From Maritimibacter fusiformis (GTDB lineage Bacteria; Pseudomonadota; Alphaproteobacteria; Rhodobacterales; Rhodobacteraceae): a stretch of 64,000 nt of DNA. A program made the translations under genes and the position numbers. The first letter of the stretch is position 1; the number at the start of each line of letters is the position of its first letter. Location: assembly GCF_008086115.1 (NCBI RefSeq), contig NZ_VSIY01000013.1:186001-250000 (forward strand). Direction: 5' to 3'. The notes beneath the pieces are model-generated. The model was not told the origin of the DNA, did not search any database, and was given only the letters and a program-made list of their open reading frames with translations. This document shows positions 45,049 to 54,831 of this stretch, piece after piece.

Positions 45049-45453
45049 TCAGTGCGCCCCGTCGCATTTCCCGTGATCGCCAAGGGCTGCGAGAATATCG
45101 CATTCATGCCCCGGCCCGCCATCACAGCTTTGCACGATCCGGGCAAGCTCGGCCTCAAGCTGCCTCAGCCGCGCGATCCGCTTGCGCACGTCAGCCAGGT
45201 GCGTCGTCGCGATGCGGTGGGTGTCGGCATGGCTGGTCGGGTCGAGCATGATCAGCTCGCGGATCGCCTCCAGCGGCAGACCGAGGGCGCGGGCATGGCG
45301 GATGAAGGCCAGCCGGTCCAGCCCGGCCTTGTCATAGCGCCGCTGGTTGCCCTCGGTGCGGCCCTCGGGCACGATCAGCCCAAGCCCCTCATAGTATCGG
45401 ATCGTCGGCACCTTGACCCCGGTGCGACGCGACAACTGGCCTATGGAAAACAA
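45049..45453 (-). CDS. MerR-family metal-responsive regulator
   Basis: A 134-residue MerR-family regulator. Winged helix: FSIGQLSRRTGVKVPTIRYYEGLGL, then QRRYDKAGLDRLAFIRHARALG. The long dimer helix is followed by a Cys/His-rich end (SCDGGPGHECDI ... HGKCDGAH), three Cys and several His, as in ZntR/CadR/PbrR-type sensors, although the Cys that these usually have in the preceding helix is absent. It is divergent from a cation efflux gene across a canonical MerR operator. Zinc, cadmium or cobalt are the likely signals. Note its 3' end converges on the sirtuin gene. Confidence 0.9.
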   Translation of the reverse strand: MFSIGQLSRRTGVKVPTIRYYEGLGLIVPEGRTEGNQRRYDKAGLDRLAFIRHARALGLPLEAIRELIMLDPTSHADTHRIATTHLADVRKRIARLRQLEAELARIVQSCDGGPGHECDILAALGDHGKCDGAH

Positions 45454-45466
45454 CGTATTTTTCCCC

Positions 45467-45497
45467 TTGAACCTCTAGCGACTAGAGAGATTACATA
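45467..45497 (+). promoter_or_regulatory. MerR-type promoter/operator of the CDF gene
   Basis: TTGAAC (45467-45472), a long spacer of about 19 bases and TACATA (45492-45497). The spacer contains a perfect dyad CTCTAGCGACTAGAG (45473-45487). An over-long spacer with a central dyad is the hallmark of MerR-activated promoters. It lies between the MerR-type regulator and the cation exporter. Confidence 0.88.
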
Positions 45498-45519
45498 GGT
45501 CTGGCGGAAAGGAAACCCC

Positions 45520-46446
45520 ATGCCCCACGACCATTCCGGCCACCACGGCCACCACCATCACGTCGACCCCGACGCCGGCGACCGCGCGGTCGGAGCGGCG
45601 GTTGCGATCAATGTCCTGCTGACGGTCGCCGAGATCGTCGGCGGCATCCTGTCAGGCTCGGTCGCGCTGATCGCCGATGCGGTGCACAACCTGTCGGACG
45701 CCGCCTCGCTGGCCATCGCCTGGGGCGCGCGCAAGATCGCCCGCAGGCCCACCGATGCGACCATGACCTTCGGCTACAAGCGCGCCGAACTGGTGGCCGC
45801 GCTGATCAACTACTCCACGCTGATCCTGATCGGCCTCTACCTCGTGTGGGAGGCCGCCCAGCGTTTCATCGAGCCGCCCGGCATCGACGGCGTACTGATG
45901 ATCGCGGTGGCGGGATTTGCGCTGGTGGTCGACCTGGTGACCGCGCTGCTGACCTACCGGCTGTCCAGGCAAAGCCTGAACATCCGCGCCGCGTTCCTGC
46001 ACAACCTCGCCGACGCGCTGGGATCGGTCGCGGTGATCGTGGTGGGCGTGCTGATCCTGTGGTTCGACTGGCGGCTGGCCGACCCGATCGTGACGCTGGG
46101 GATCGCGGGCTATATCCTGTGGCTGGCCCTGACCGAGATCCGCACGGTGATCCGCATCCTGATGCTGGGCAGCCCGCCGGATATCGAGCCGGGCGAGGTG
46201 CTGGATGTCATGCAGGCGGTCGAGGGCGTGGTCAACGTCCATCACCTGCACATCTGGCAGATCTCGGAACACGCCACCTCGCTCGAGGCGCATGTGGTGA
46301 CCGAGGCGGAAACCCTCGACGATCTCGCCGCGGTCAAGGCGCGGGTGCGGGCGGCCCTCAAGGACCGGTTCGCGATCACCCACGTGACGCTCGACACCGA
46401 GCAGCCGGGGGCGGCGTGCGATGGGGCGGCGCAGATCGGGGCCTAG
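45520..46446 (+). CDS. Cation diffusion facilitator (Zn/Co/Cd efflux)
   Basis: A 308-residue CDF transporter of the ZitB/CzcD type. A His-rich N-terminus (HDHSGHHGHHHHVDPD) precedes six membrane helices. Metal-site residues: LIADAVHNLSDAASL (H-x3-D in helix 2) and LHNLADALGSVAV (H-x3-D in helix 5), the pattern for zinc/cadmium. The C-terminal cytosolic domain has VVNVHHLHIWQIS. Proton-driven export of divalent cations into the periplasm; regulated by the divergent MerR-type gene. Stop codon overlaps tail-to-tail with that of the Pit transporter. Confidence 0.93.
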   Translation: MPHDHSGHHGHHHHVDPDAGDRAVGAAVAINVLLTVAEIVGGILSGSVALIADAVHNLSDAASLAIAWGARKIARRPTDATMTFGYKRAELVAALINYSTLILIGLYLVWEAAQRFIEPPGIDGVLMIAVAGFALVVDLVTALLTYRLSRQSLNIRAAFLHNLADALGSVAVIVVGVLILWFDWRLADPIVTLGIAGYILWLALTEIRTVIRILMLGSPPDIEPGEVLDVMQAVEGVVNVHHLHIWQISEHATSLEAHVVTEAETLDDLAAVKARVRAALKDRFAITHVTLDTEQPGAACDGAAQIGA

Positions 46447-47924
46447 TCGACGATCAGCGTGAGCATATGGTAGATCAGCGCCGACATCAGCGCCGCTGCC
46501 GGCACCGTGATCACCCAGGCCGCAACGATGGTCATGAAATGCGACCGGCGCACCAGCTTGCGGCGGCGCACTTCCTCGGCGGCAATCCGGGTTTCGGCAG
46601 GGCGGTTCTGGTTGTTCGCGCGCCGGCGCCGCGTGGCGTGCCATTCACGGTAGAACCCGACGCCGAACACACCGCCCACGGCGATATGCGTGGAACTGAC
46701 CGGCAGACCCAGCCAGCTGGCCACGATCACCGTGATCGCGGCCGACAGCGCCACGCAATAGGCGCGCATCGGGTTGAGCTTGGTGATCTGGCTGCCGACC
46801 ATGCGGATGAGCTTCGGCCCGAACAACAGCAGCCCGAAGGAAATGCCGAACGCCCCGATCACCATCACCCAGAGCGGGATCGTGACCTTGCCGGCGAACT
46901 CGCCGATGCTCTCGGCATGGACGATGGCGGCCAGCGGGCCGACCGCGTTGGCCACGTCATTGGCGCCGTGGGCAAAGGACAGCAGCGCCGCCGACAACAC
47001 CAGCGGCAGGGCGAACAGCGTTTTCAGCGACTTGTTGCGATTCTCCATGCCCTCGGACTGGCGGCGAATCAGCGGCGCGGCGGCGACATAGGCCAGCGCG
47101 CCGACCCCGACGCCGATCATCAGCGCCACCGGCAGGTCGATATCCACGATCCGCTGCAGGCCCTTGACCCCGAGATAGGCCGCGAACGCGCCCGCCATGA
47201 TGCCGATCAGCACCGGCACCCAGCGCCGGGCCGCGGCGATCTTGTCGTCCTGGTAGATGATATAGCGCTTGATGAAGGCCAGGAACGCCGCCGCCACGAC
47301 ACCGCCCAGCACCGGTGAAATCACCCAGCTGGCGGCAATCGCGCTCATCGAGGTCCAGTTGACCGCGCCCAGACCGGCCGCGGCGATCCCCGCGCCCATC
47401 ACGCCGCCCACGACCGAATGGGTGGTCGAGACCGGCGCGCCGACCCAGGTGGCCAGGTTGACCCACAGCGCCGACGAGATCAGCGCCGCCATCATCGCCC
47501 AGATGAACACGTCCGCCTGTTCGACCGAATGCGGGTCGATGATGCCCTTGGAAATGGTCGACACCACGTCGCCACCGGCCAGAAGCGCGCCCGCGCTTTC
47601 GAACAGCGCCGCGATCACGATGGCGCCGCCCATCGTCAGCGCATTGGCGCCGACCGCCGGGCCCATGTTGTTGGCAACATCGTTGGCGCCGATGTTCAAC
47701 GCCATGTAGGCGCCGAACGCCGCCGCCGCGATCACCACGTAATTGGTTGGTTTCTGGCCGAAAAATACCGTCGAGATCAGGGCGGCGACGACGATGAAGG
47801 CCAACGCGATACCCATGCCCACCATCGGGCGCGCGACATACTGGGTTGCAAGTTCGAGCTGGCCGATGCGGCCGAGATCCTTGTCCAGTGTTTGCCACTG
47901 GCGACCCTTTTTCCCGATGCTCAC
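46443..47924 (-). CDS. Inorganic phosphate transporter, Pit family
   Basis: A 493-residue membrane protein with about 11-12 helices. The family repeat occurs twice: NIGANDVANNMGPAVGANALT in the N half and FAHGANDVANAVGPLAAI in the C half, with VSTTHSVVGGVMG and VSSTHIAVGGVFG as their partners. The N-terminal 20 residues are cytosolic. The C-terminal region contains a basic loop (WHATRRRRANN). Start is GTG at 47924, preceded by AGGGGGC. Low-affinity phosphate uptake, or sulfate in related members. Confidence 0.93.
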   Translation of the reverse strand: MSIGKKGRQWQTLDKDLGRIGQLELATQYVARPMVGMGIALAFIVVAALISTVFFGQKPTNYVVIAAAAFGAYMALNIGANDVANNMGPAVGANALTMGGAIVIAALFESAGALLAGGDVVSTISKGIIDPHSVEQADVFIWAMMAALISSALWVNLATWVGAPVSTTHSVVGGVMGAGIAAAGLGAVNWTSMSAIAASWVISPVLGGVVAAAFLAFIKRYIIYQDDKIAAARRWVPVLIGIMAGAFAAYLGVKGLQRIVDIDLPVALMIGVGVGALAYVAAAPLIRRQSEGMENRNKSLKTLFALPLVLSAALLSFAHGANDVANAVGPLAAIVHAESIGEFAGKVTIPLWVMVIGAFGISFGLLLFGPKLIRMVGSQITKLNPMRAYCVALSAAITVIVASWLGLPVSSTHIAVGGVFGVGFYREWHATRRRRANNQNRPAETRIAAEEVRRRKLVRRSHFMTIVAAWVITVPAAALMSALIYHMLTLIVD

Positions 47925-48021
47925 GACACGCCCCCTGCGGCGGTTTTTGGAAAACCGAACGGTTCAGGGGGCGGTTACCGCACTGGCGGACGTAATGCAA
48001 CGCCGCGTTTTCGACGCCTGC

Positions 48022-48480
48022 TCAGAAGGCGCGCAAAAGCACTTTCAGGCTGTCTTCCTCGACAAGGTCGGCGGCCGTTTCGAGCGGCACCCACTGGCGC
48101 TTGCGCTGGCCCGCCTCGGGATAATCCTCGACGTATTCCTTGACCTTGAGCGGATAGACCCGGGCCGAGCACGGCTCTTCCAACCCGTCGTCATGGTGTT
48201 TGACATAGGCGAATTCGCCCACCGGCTTGCGCCCTACGCGGGCGGTTTTCACCCCGGCCTCCTGCCAGGCTTCGATGCGCGCGGCCTCGGCGGCGGATTT
48301 GCCGTCCATCGGCCAGCCCTTGGGCAGCATCCAGCGACCGGTGCCGAGGGTGGTGATCAACAGCACCTCTTTGCGGCCCTTGGATTTGCGATAGCACAGC
48401 GCCGCGACCTGGAAGCCGCTGGGACGCTTGATCATGGGGCGAAAGACCTCGCCCCAAGCTTTGGATATCAATGACGACAT
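48022..48480 (-). CDS. Nudix hydrolase with degenerate Nudix box
   Basis: A 152-residue Nudix-fold protein. The Nudix region is RWMLPKGWPMDGKSAAEAARIEAWQEAGV: the final Q-E-A-G-V is kept, but the canonical first Glu is Lys, the Arg before the central Glu is Ile and one Glu is Gln. LPKGWP-x-G-x-S matches the diphosphoinositol-polyphosphate-type branch. The degeneracy may mean altered metal use, so activity is uncertain. ATG at 48480; divergent from no one, in line with pit (98 bases downstream). Confidence 0.85.
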   Translation of the reverse strand: MSSLISKAWGEVFRPMIKRPSGFQVAALCYRKSKGRKEVLLITTLGTGRWMLPKGWPMDGKSAAEAARIEAWQEAGVKTARVGRKPVGEFAYVKHHDDGLEEPCSARVYPLKVKEYVEDYPEAGQRKRQWVPLETAADLVEEDSLKVLLRAF

Positions 48481-48574
48481 TTCGAAACCGCCTGTTTTTT
48501 CTTGTTATTGTCTGATGAATATAAGGAAATAGTTGACGAAATGCAAACCACTGTCGGGTTTGTGCACGCAAATA

Positions 48575-51016
48575 TCACTTTTCACGCGGTTTGGCGCGCA
48601 GGGTCGGCGCGGCGGCGGTCGGATCTTCCGGCCAGGGGTGCCTGGGATAGCGTCCGCGCATGTCCTTGCGCACATCGGCGTAGGAACTGGCCCAGAATCC
48701 CGGCAGGTCGGTGGTGGTCTGCACCGGACGCCCGGCGGGCGACAAGAGCGTCACCCGCATCGGCGTGGTCCCCACCGTCGGGTGCCGGGTCAGCCCGAAC
48801 ATCTCCTGCAGCCGCACCGATATTTCCGGTGCCTCGCCGGAATAGTCCACCGGCACCTTGCGGCCCAGCGGGGTGACGAACTGCGCCGGTGCTGCCGCGT
48901 CGAGCCGCTGCATCTGCCCCCAATCCAGCCGGGCGCGCAGCGCGTCGAGGATGTCGAAGCGTTTCCAGTCGGCGGCACTTCGCACCCCGGCCAGGTGCGG
49001 CAACAGCCAGTCCTCCAGCCCGTCCATCAGCGCCGCCTCGGTCATCTCCGGCAAGTCCCTGTCCGCCGCGCGCACAAGCTCGACCCGCGCCATGAACCGC
49101 CGCGCACCCGGCGAGGGGGCCAGCCCGATCTGGCGCACCCCGTCCAGCATCGCGCGTGCCACCACCTGCGGGTCGGCGTCGCGCCAAACCCGGTCATCCA
49201 GCACCAGCGCGCCAAAGCGTTCCTGTTCGCGCGCCACCACGCGGCCCTCGCGCCGCGACCAGTCGCAGACACGCACCCAGCCGATCGCCTCGCCATGCAC
49301 CGCGCGCAACTCGGCCTCTGTCAGCGCGGTCGCCATGCGCACCCGCGCCTCGCGCGGGTTGCCGTCGGTGTCGGTGACGACGATCAGCCGCTGCCCGGCC
49401 AGCGGATCGGCCTCATCCAGCACCGCGCCCTTGCCGCCCGACAGCACATAGCGCGGATCGTCCCCCGGGCGGCGCAGGCCCACCCGGTCGGGATAGGCCA
49501 GCGCCGCCATCTGCGCCCGGGCAAGGTCCGGCCCCGCCTCCACCATCCGCGCCAGCCGCTTGGCCTCCAGGCGGATGCGCTCGACCGTGCCACGGTTGGG
49601 CGCGATACCGTGCTCGCGCTGAAACCGCCCCGGATCGGCAATCGCCGCCAGCCGCAGGGACAGCTCCACCGGCCCGCCGCGCGGCAGCGGATCGCGCTCC
49701 TCCAGAAGGGCGGCCAGCGACGCCGCCGCCTTTCCGGCGCGCACCAGCATGTGCCCGATGCGCGGATGCAGCGGCAGCCGCGCCAGCGCCTTGCCATGCG
49801 CGGTGATCCGGCCCCCGTCCAATGCGCCAAGGCTTTCGAGCAGCGCCCGCGCCTCGCCCAGAACCCCCGGATTGGGCGGCGTCAGGAACGCGAGCCCAGC
49901 ACCGTCGCCCGCCCCCCACAGCGCCAGTTCCAGCGCCAGCGGCGTCAGGTCGGCGACCTCGATCTCGGCGGGCGCAAAGGCGGGCAGCGCCCCCTCTTCG
50001 CCCTTGGTCCACATCCTGTAGCATGTGCCGGGCGCCACCCGCCCCGCCCGGCCCCGGCGCTGATCCGCCTCGGCGCGCGAGACACGCTCCGTCACCAGCC
50101 GGCTCATCCCCGACCCCGGATCGACCCGCGCGCGGCGGGCCCGACCGGCATCGACCACGACGCGGATATCCTCGATGGTCAGCGAAGTCTCCGCGATCGA
50201 CGTGGCCAGCACCACCTTGCGCCCGCCCGCCTCCGCCCGGATCGCCGCGCGCTGGGCGGCCATCTCCATCGCCCCGAACAAGGGCCGGATCACGCAGCCC
50301 TCGGGCAACCGCCCGGACAACGTCGCCTCGACCCGCCGGATCTCGCCCTCGCCCGGCAAAAACACCAGCACGCCGCCCCCGGTCTCGGCCACAGCGCGTT
50401 CGACCAGCGCCGCCACCGACGCCTCGAACCGCTCGGCCTTGGGCAAGGGCGAATCCAGCCAGATGGTCTCGACCGGGAACGCCCGCCCCTCGGACAGCAC
50501 CACCGGTGCATCGTTCAGCAGCGCCGCCACCGGCCCGGCGTCGAGCGTGGCCGACATCACCAGCACCACCAGATCCTCGCGCAGCGCCCCCCGCGCCTCC
50601 CAGCACAGCGCCAGCCCCAGATCGGCGTTGAGCGAGCGTTCGTGAAACTCGTCGAAGATCACCGCGCCGACACCCTCGAGCGACGGGTCCGATTGCAGCA
50701 TCCGGGTCAGGATACCCTCGGTCACCACCTCGATCCGGGTCGGCTTGCCCACCTTGGCCTCACCCCTGATGCGATAGCCGACGGTGTCGCCCACCGCCTC
50801 GCCCAGCGTCTCGGCCATCCGCTCCGCCGCCGCGCGCGCCGCCAGCCGTCGCGGCTCCAGCATCAGGATCCGGCCCTCGATCAGGCCGAGAAGCGCCAAC
50901 GGCACCCGCGTGGTCTTGCCCGCCCCCGGCGGCGCCACCAGCACCGCACGCCGGGCACGGGCCAGCGCGGCCTGCACTTCAGGGATCGCATCGTCGATGG
51001 GAAGGCGGGGCATCAT
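48575..51016 (-). CDS. hrpB: ATP-dependent RNA helicase HrpB
   Basis: DEAH-type RNA helicase, 813 residues. Walker A is VAPPGAGKTTRVPLALL, the DExH box is VIFDEFHERSLNADLGLAL, and VMSATLDAG is motif III; QRRGRAGRVAPGTCYRMW is motif VI. The C-terminal half has the HrpB-type DUF1605/OB extension and ends with PVQTTTDLPGFWASSYADVRKDMRGRYPRHPWPEDP in parts, the family's characteristic tail. Function unclear, probably mRNA or ribosome-related. Two start Met codons in tandem. Confidence 0.95.
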   Translation of the reverse strand: MMPRLPIDDAIPEVQAALARARRAVLVAPPGAGKTTRVPLALLGLIEGRILMLEPRRLAARAAAERMAETLGEAVGDTVGYRIRGEAKVGKPTRIEVVTEGILTRMLQSDPSLEGVGAVIFDEFHERSLNADLGLALCWEARGALREDLVVLVMSATLDAGPVAALLNDAPVVLSEGRAFPVETIWLDSPLPKAERFEASVAALVERAVAETGGGVLVFLPGEGEIRRVEATLSGRLPEGCVIRPLFGAMEMAAQRAAIRAEAGGRKVVLATSIAETSLTIEDIRVVVDAGRARRARVDPGSGMSRLVTERVSRAEADQRRGRAGRVAPGTCYRMWTKGEEGALPAFAPAEIEVADLTPLALELALWGAGDGAGLAFLTPPNPGVLGEARALLESLGALDGGRITAHGKALARLPLHPRIGHMLVRAGKAAASLAALLEERDPLPRGGPVELSLRLAAIADPGRFQREHGIAPNRGTVERIRLEAKRLARMVEAGPDLARAQMAALAYPDRVGLRRPGDDPRYVLSGGKGAVLDEADPLAGQRLIVVTDTDGNPREARVRMATALTEAELRAVHGEAIGWVRVCDWSRREGRVVAREQERFGALVLDDRVWRDADPQVVARAMLDGVRQIGLAPSPGARRFMARVELVRAADRDLPEMTEAALMDGLEDWLLPHLAGVRSAADWKRFDILDALRARLDWGQMQRLDAAAPAQFVTPLGRKVPVDYSGEAPEISVRLQEMFGLTRHPTVGTTPMRVTLLSPAGRPVQTTTDLPGFWASSYADVRKDMRGRYPRHPWPEDPTAAAPTLRAKPREK

Positions 51017-51037
51017 GGCCCCGTTATCGGTGCAGCC

Positions 51038-51688
51038 CTAGCGGCGGACAAGCGCAACCTTGCCGTGGATCGTATCGACCACCGCCTGCCTCACCCTGAG
51101 CCAGGCGCCGGACAGGTCGTAATCCACTGAAAAGGGGAAATGCGTCGCTTCGGCCATCTCCTCGGCGGTATAGCCCGACAGGCGCACCGCGACGCCAGTG
51201 CAGGTCACGCCCTCGGCCCCCCGGCTTTGCTCGGCCAGTTGGAACGACATCGCGCGCTTGCCGTCCCAGGTTCGCCCCGACACGGCGCAGCCCCGTTCCA
51301 CCGCGCGGTCCGACAGGATCGACAGGATCGCGGCCAGCGGATCGACGCGGCGATCGCCCGACGCGAACGACAGATCCCGGGACGAGGTGCGATAGCCGGT
51401 GTCCATATCCTCGCGGTAATAGCTGGGGTCAAAGTCGGGATGGGTGCCGCGCCCGCGCGATTCCATCTCGAAGCGCACCCGCGCGATCAGCCCGACCACG
51501 CCCGTGGTGCGAAACTGCGACGCGGCGGCATAGCCGTTGCCCTCGGTGTTGATCGCCGTCGCCATCACGCCCACCGGCAGGCCGAACAGGCGCACCCCGA
51601 AACTCACCCGCTCGGTTTCGGCCATCACCGGCGAACCGGTGCTGCCAAGCAAACCGCAAACCAAGGCAAACAGGAAACGAAACCGCAT
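51038..51688 (-). CDS. DUF3108-like exported protein
   Basis: A 216-residue protein from the ATG at 51688, with a signal peptide (residues 1-23, ending PVMAE). The mature part is beta-rich: [23 protein letters not shown], then [21 protein letters not shown] and the long YSV-type strand [22 protein letters not shown]. Arrangement and length match DUF3108 (periplasmic, lipoprotein-like beta-barrel-half) proteins. Function unknown. Lies in line with hrpB and divergent from meaB, 138 bases apart. Confidence 0.72.
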   Translation of the reverse strand: MRFRFLFALVCGLLGSTGSPVMAETERVSFGVRLFGLPVGVMATAINTEGNGYAAASQFRTTGVVGLIARVRFEMESRGRGTHPDFDPSYYREDMDTGYRTSSRDLSFASGDRRVDPLAAILSILSDRAVERGCAVSGRTWDGKRAMSFQLAEQSRGAEGVTCTGVAVRLSGYTAEEMAEATHFPFSVDYDLSGAWLRVRQAVVDTIHGKVALVRR

Positions 51689-51826
51689 GAGACCCCCGGA
51701 ATTGACGATTCGGCCCGGATAGAAGGTCATCATAGCAGATCGCCCGGCACCACCTGCCTTCGGGACAAATCGGCTGGACATCGCCGGGCCCGCTGGGCAA
51801 GACGGAGGCCAGACCGGGGGTTTGGC

Positions 51827-52804
51827 ATGGATATCGACGATCTGGCAAAGCGGGTTGTGGCGGGCGAACGCCGGGCGCTGGCGCGCGCGATCACGCTGGT
51901 CGAAAGCGGCCGCGCCGATCACCGCGCCAATGCCGCGCGCCTGCTTGACGCGGTCGGCGCCACCGGGCGCGAGGCGCTGCGGATCGGCCTGTCGGGCACC
52001 CCCGGCGTCGGCAAGTCGACCTTCATCGAGGCTTTCGGGATGTTCCTGATCAAACAGGGGCTGAAGGTGGCGGTGCTGGCGGTCGATCCGTCCTCGGCCC
52101 GCTCGGGCGGTTCGATCCTGGGCGACAAGACCCGGATGGAGCGGCTGTCGCGCGAAACCAGTGCCTTCATCCGACCCTCGCCCTCGCAGACGCAACTTGG
52201 CGGCGTTGCCCGCCGTTCGCGCGAAGCCGTGGCGCTGTGCGAGGCGGCGGGCTTCGATGTGGTCCTGATCGAGACCGTGGGGGTCGGGCAGTCGGAAACC
52301 ATGGTCGCGGGCATGGCCGACTTGTTCCTGCTGCTGCTCGCGCCTGCCGGCGGCGACGAGTTGCAGGGGGTCAAGCGCGGCATCATGGAAATGGCCGACC
52401 TGATCCTTGTCAACAAAGCCGACGGCGAATTGCGCGACACCGCCCAGCGCACCCGCGCCGATTACTCCGGCGCGCTTCGGCTCCTGCGCAAGCGCCCGCA
52501 AGACCCCGAGGGGTTTCCCAAGGCGCTGCTGGTCTCGGCACTGACGCAGGACGGGCTGCCCGAGGCGTGGGACGCGATGCGCGAACTGGCCGAGTGGCGG
52601 CGCGAACAGGGCCATTGGGCCGCCAACCGCGCGGCACAAGCCCGGCACTGGTTCGCCGAGGAACTGCGCGCGGGCCTCATCGCACGGCTGGAGCGTGACC
52701 CGAAGATCCGCGCCATGGCCGAACGGCTGGACGCCCGGGTCGCGGCGGGAGAGATGTCTCCCACCGCCGCCGCCGAACACCTGTTGGCGACGCTGGACGA
52801 ATAG
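51827..52804 (+). CDS. meaB: Methylmalonyl-CoA mutase-associated GTPase MeaB
   Basis: G3E-family GTPase, 325 residues, that loads and protects adenosylcobalamin in methylmalonyl-CoA mutase. Walker A is [18 protein letters not shown] (residues 55-72); [51 protein letters not shown] and [10 protein letters not shown] complete the family pattern, and a C-terminal dimer extension is present. No mutase or cobalamin adenosyltransferase gene is close by; the partner may be elsewhere, including ethylmalonyl-CoA mutase. Confidence 0.94.
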   Translation: MDIDDLAKRVVAGERRALARAITLVESGRADHRANAARLLDAVGATGREALRIGLSGTPGVGKSTFIEAFGMFLIKQGLKVAVLAVDPSSARSGGSILGDKTRMERLSRETSAFIRPSPSQTQLGGVARRSREAVALCEAAGFDVVLIETVGVGQSETMVAGMADLFLLLLAPAGGDELQGVKRGIMEMADLILVNKADGELRDTAQRTRADYSGALRLLRKRPQDPEGFPKALLVSALTQDGLPEAWDAMRELAEWRREQGHWAANRAAQARHWFAEELRAGLIARLERDPKIRAMAERLDARVAAGEMSPTAAAEHLLATLDE

Positions 52805-52807
52805 CGC

Positions 52808-54637
52808 CTATTCCTCGGCCAGGAACCCGCCCGATTGCCGCGCCCACAGACCGGCATAAAGCCCGCCCAGCGCCAGCAACTCGTCGTGGCTGCCATCCTC
52901 GACCACCCGGCCTTCGTCCAGCACGACGATCCGGTCCATCCGCGCGATGGTCGACAGCCGGTGCGCGATGGCGATCACCGTCTTGCCCTCCATCATGCCA
53001 TAAAGCGTGTCCTGAATCGCCGCCTCGACCTCGCTGTCGAGCGCCGAGGTGGCCTCGTCCAGCACCAGGATCGGTGCGTCCTTCAGCATCACCCGCGCTA
53101 TGGCGATGCGTTGCCGTTGTCCGCCCGACAGCTTGACGCCACGCTCGCCCACCTGCGCGGCATAGCCCCGGCCGCCCTTCGGGTCTTCAAGGTTCTGGAT
53201 GAACTCATGCGCCTCGGCGCGGCGCGCGGCGGCGATCATCTCGTCCTCGCTCGCCTCTGGCCGGCCATAAAGGATGTTGGCGCGCACCGAACGGTGCAGA
53301 AGCGAACTGTCCTGGCTGACCATGCCGATGGCGGCGCGCAGGCTGTCCTGCGTGACCGCGCGCACCTCCTGCCCGTCGACCAGGATGCGCCCCTCCTCGG
53401 CATCGCGAAACCGCAGCAGCAGGTTCACCAGCGACGACTTGCCCGCGCCCGAGCGCCCCACCAGCCCGACCTTCTGCCCGGCGGGGATCGTCAGGCTGAC
53501 GTGATCCAGTCCGCCCACGCCCTTGCCGTAGTGATGCGAGACATCGTCGAAACGGATTTCCCCCGCCTCGATCCTCAGCCGCGCGGCATCCGGCGCATCG
53601 GTGATCGCATGCGGCACCGCCACCGAGCGCAGCCCTTCGCGGATCACGCCCGCATGTTCAAAGAGCCGGATCGTCACCCACATGATCCAGCCCGACATGC
53701 CGTTGAGCCGGATCGTCAGCGCCGAGGCCGCCGCGACCTCGCCCACCGTGACGACGCCTTGCGTCCACAGCCAGATCGCCGGGCCGAGCACCCCGACCAC
53801 CAACAGCCCGTTCAGCACGTTCTGCCCGAAGGAAAGCTCGGTCATCAGCCGCAGAAAGCGTTGAAACCGCAGCCGGTGACGGCGCATCGCGCTTTTGACA
53901 TAATCCTCTTCGCGCCCGGCCTGCGAGAACAGCTTGACGCTTTCGATGTTGGCATAGGCATCGACCACCCGGCCCGTCACCAAGGACCGCGCGTCGGACC
54001 ATTTCTCCGACGCCACCGCGACACGCCGCGCGATCCAGCGGGTATAGGCGACATAGAGCACCAGCCAGACCGCCAGCGGCAGCGACAGCCGCCAGTCGAA
54101 CTGGCCAAGGATGGCAATCGCCGCCAGCACGTAGGTCAGCGAATACCAGATGCCTTCGAACAGCATGTAGGTCGAATCCTCGACCGCCGGGCCAAGCTGC
54201 ATCACCCGGTTCGACAGCCGCCCGGCAAAGTCGTTCTGGAAAAACCCCATCGACTGGCCAAGCATGTGCTTGTGCGCCCGCCAGCGCACCTGATCCTGCA
54301 TGTTGCCGGCCAAAGTCTGCTCGAGAAAAAGGTGGTTGGCGACGATCACGATGGGCCGCAGGAACAGGATGAAGACCGCGGCCAGCGACAGTTCCAGCCC
54401 GTGCGTGCCCCAGAACGCCCCCGGCTGGGTCATGTCCAACAGATCGACGATCCGCCCGGTGTAGAAGATCAGCCCGGTCTCGACCAACGCCACCAGAACG
54501 CCGGTCGCCGCCATCCACACCATCCAGCCGCCGAAATTGCCGTAGTGCGAACGCAGGTAGGGCCAGATCTTGCCCGGCGGCGTGGACGGATCGTGGGGTG
54601 CGAAGGGATTTACGAGGTTTTCGAAGAAACGGAACAT
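52808..54637 (-). CDS. ABC exporter, fused membrane and ATPase domains
   Basis: A 609-residue half-transporter. Six membrane helices in residues 35-335 and an ATPase domain from about 360: Walker A GLVGRSGAGKSSLVNLLL (394-401), Q-loop VSQDSSLLHRSV, signature LSGGQRQRIAIARVML, Walker B ILVLDEATSALDSE, and switch His in AIAHRLSTIARM. Similar to the MsbA/multidrug and siderophore-type exporters of alphaproteobacteria. Acts as a homodimer. Substrate unknown. Convergent with meaB, three bases between stops. Confidence 0.93.
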   Translation of the reverse strand: MFRFFENLVNPFAPHDPSTPPGKIWPYLRSHYGNFGGWMVWMAATGVLVALVETGLIFYTGRIVDLLDMTQPGAFWGTHGLELSLAAVFILFLRPIVIVANHLFLEQTLAGNMQDQVRWRAHKHMLGQSMGFFQNDFAGRLSNRVMQLGPAVEDSTYMLFEGIWYSLTYVLAAIAILGQFDWRLSLPLAVWLVLYVAYTRWIARRVAVASEKWSDARSLVTGRVVDAYANIESVKLFSQAGREEDYVKSAMRRHRLRFQRFLRLMTELSFGQNVLNGLLVVGVLGPAIWLWTQGVVTVGEVAAASALTIRLNGMSGWIMWVTIRLFEHAGVIREGLRSVAVPHAITDAPDAARLRIEAGEIRFDDVSHHYGKGVGGLDHVSLTIPAGQKVGLVGRSGAGKSSLVNLLLRFRDAEEGRILVDGQEVRAVTQDSLRAAIGMVSQDSSLLHRSVRANILYGRPEASEDEMIAAARRAEAHEFIQNLEDPKGGRGYAAQVGERGVKLSGGQRQRIAIARVMLKDAPILVLDEATSALDSEVEAAIQDTLYGMMEGKTVIAIAHRLSTIARMDRIVVLDEGRVVEDGSHDELLALGGLYAGLWARQSGGFLAEE

Positions 54638-54831
54638 GACGGGTCACCGAAATGGAAAGATGGCAAGCGAATGGATCAGGGCTGGCGGCCAGCCCGACAG
54701 GACCGACGGCCTAGCCGTGGATAGGAGTCCTGTGTCGATACATTCGCGCCTCCGTCATGGGATGCGGTCAGTTAGCGCAAGCACCCCGCCTTGTCACGCC
54801 TTTTTGCACCGGATCACGCGCGCGAAAGCCA

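Noticed and set aside
45049..45453. Mercury-specific MerR
   Set aside because: The three-Cys mercury pattern is not present, and the neighbour is a CDF exporter, not a mer operon.
48533..51130. An 865-codon frame antisense to hrpB
   Set aside because: Arg/Pro/His-rich translation typical of a shadow frame; hrpB on the other strand is certain.
52835..54724. A 629-codon frame antisense to the ABC exporter
   Set aside because: Shadow frame; Walker and signature motifs lie on the other strand.
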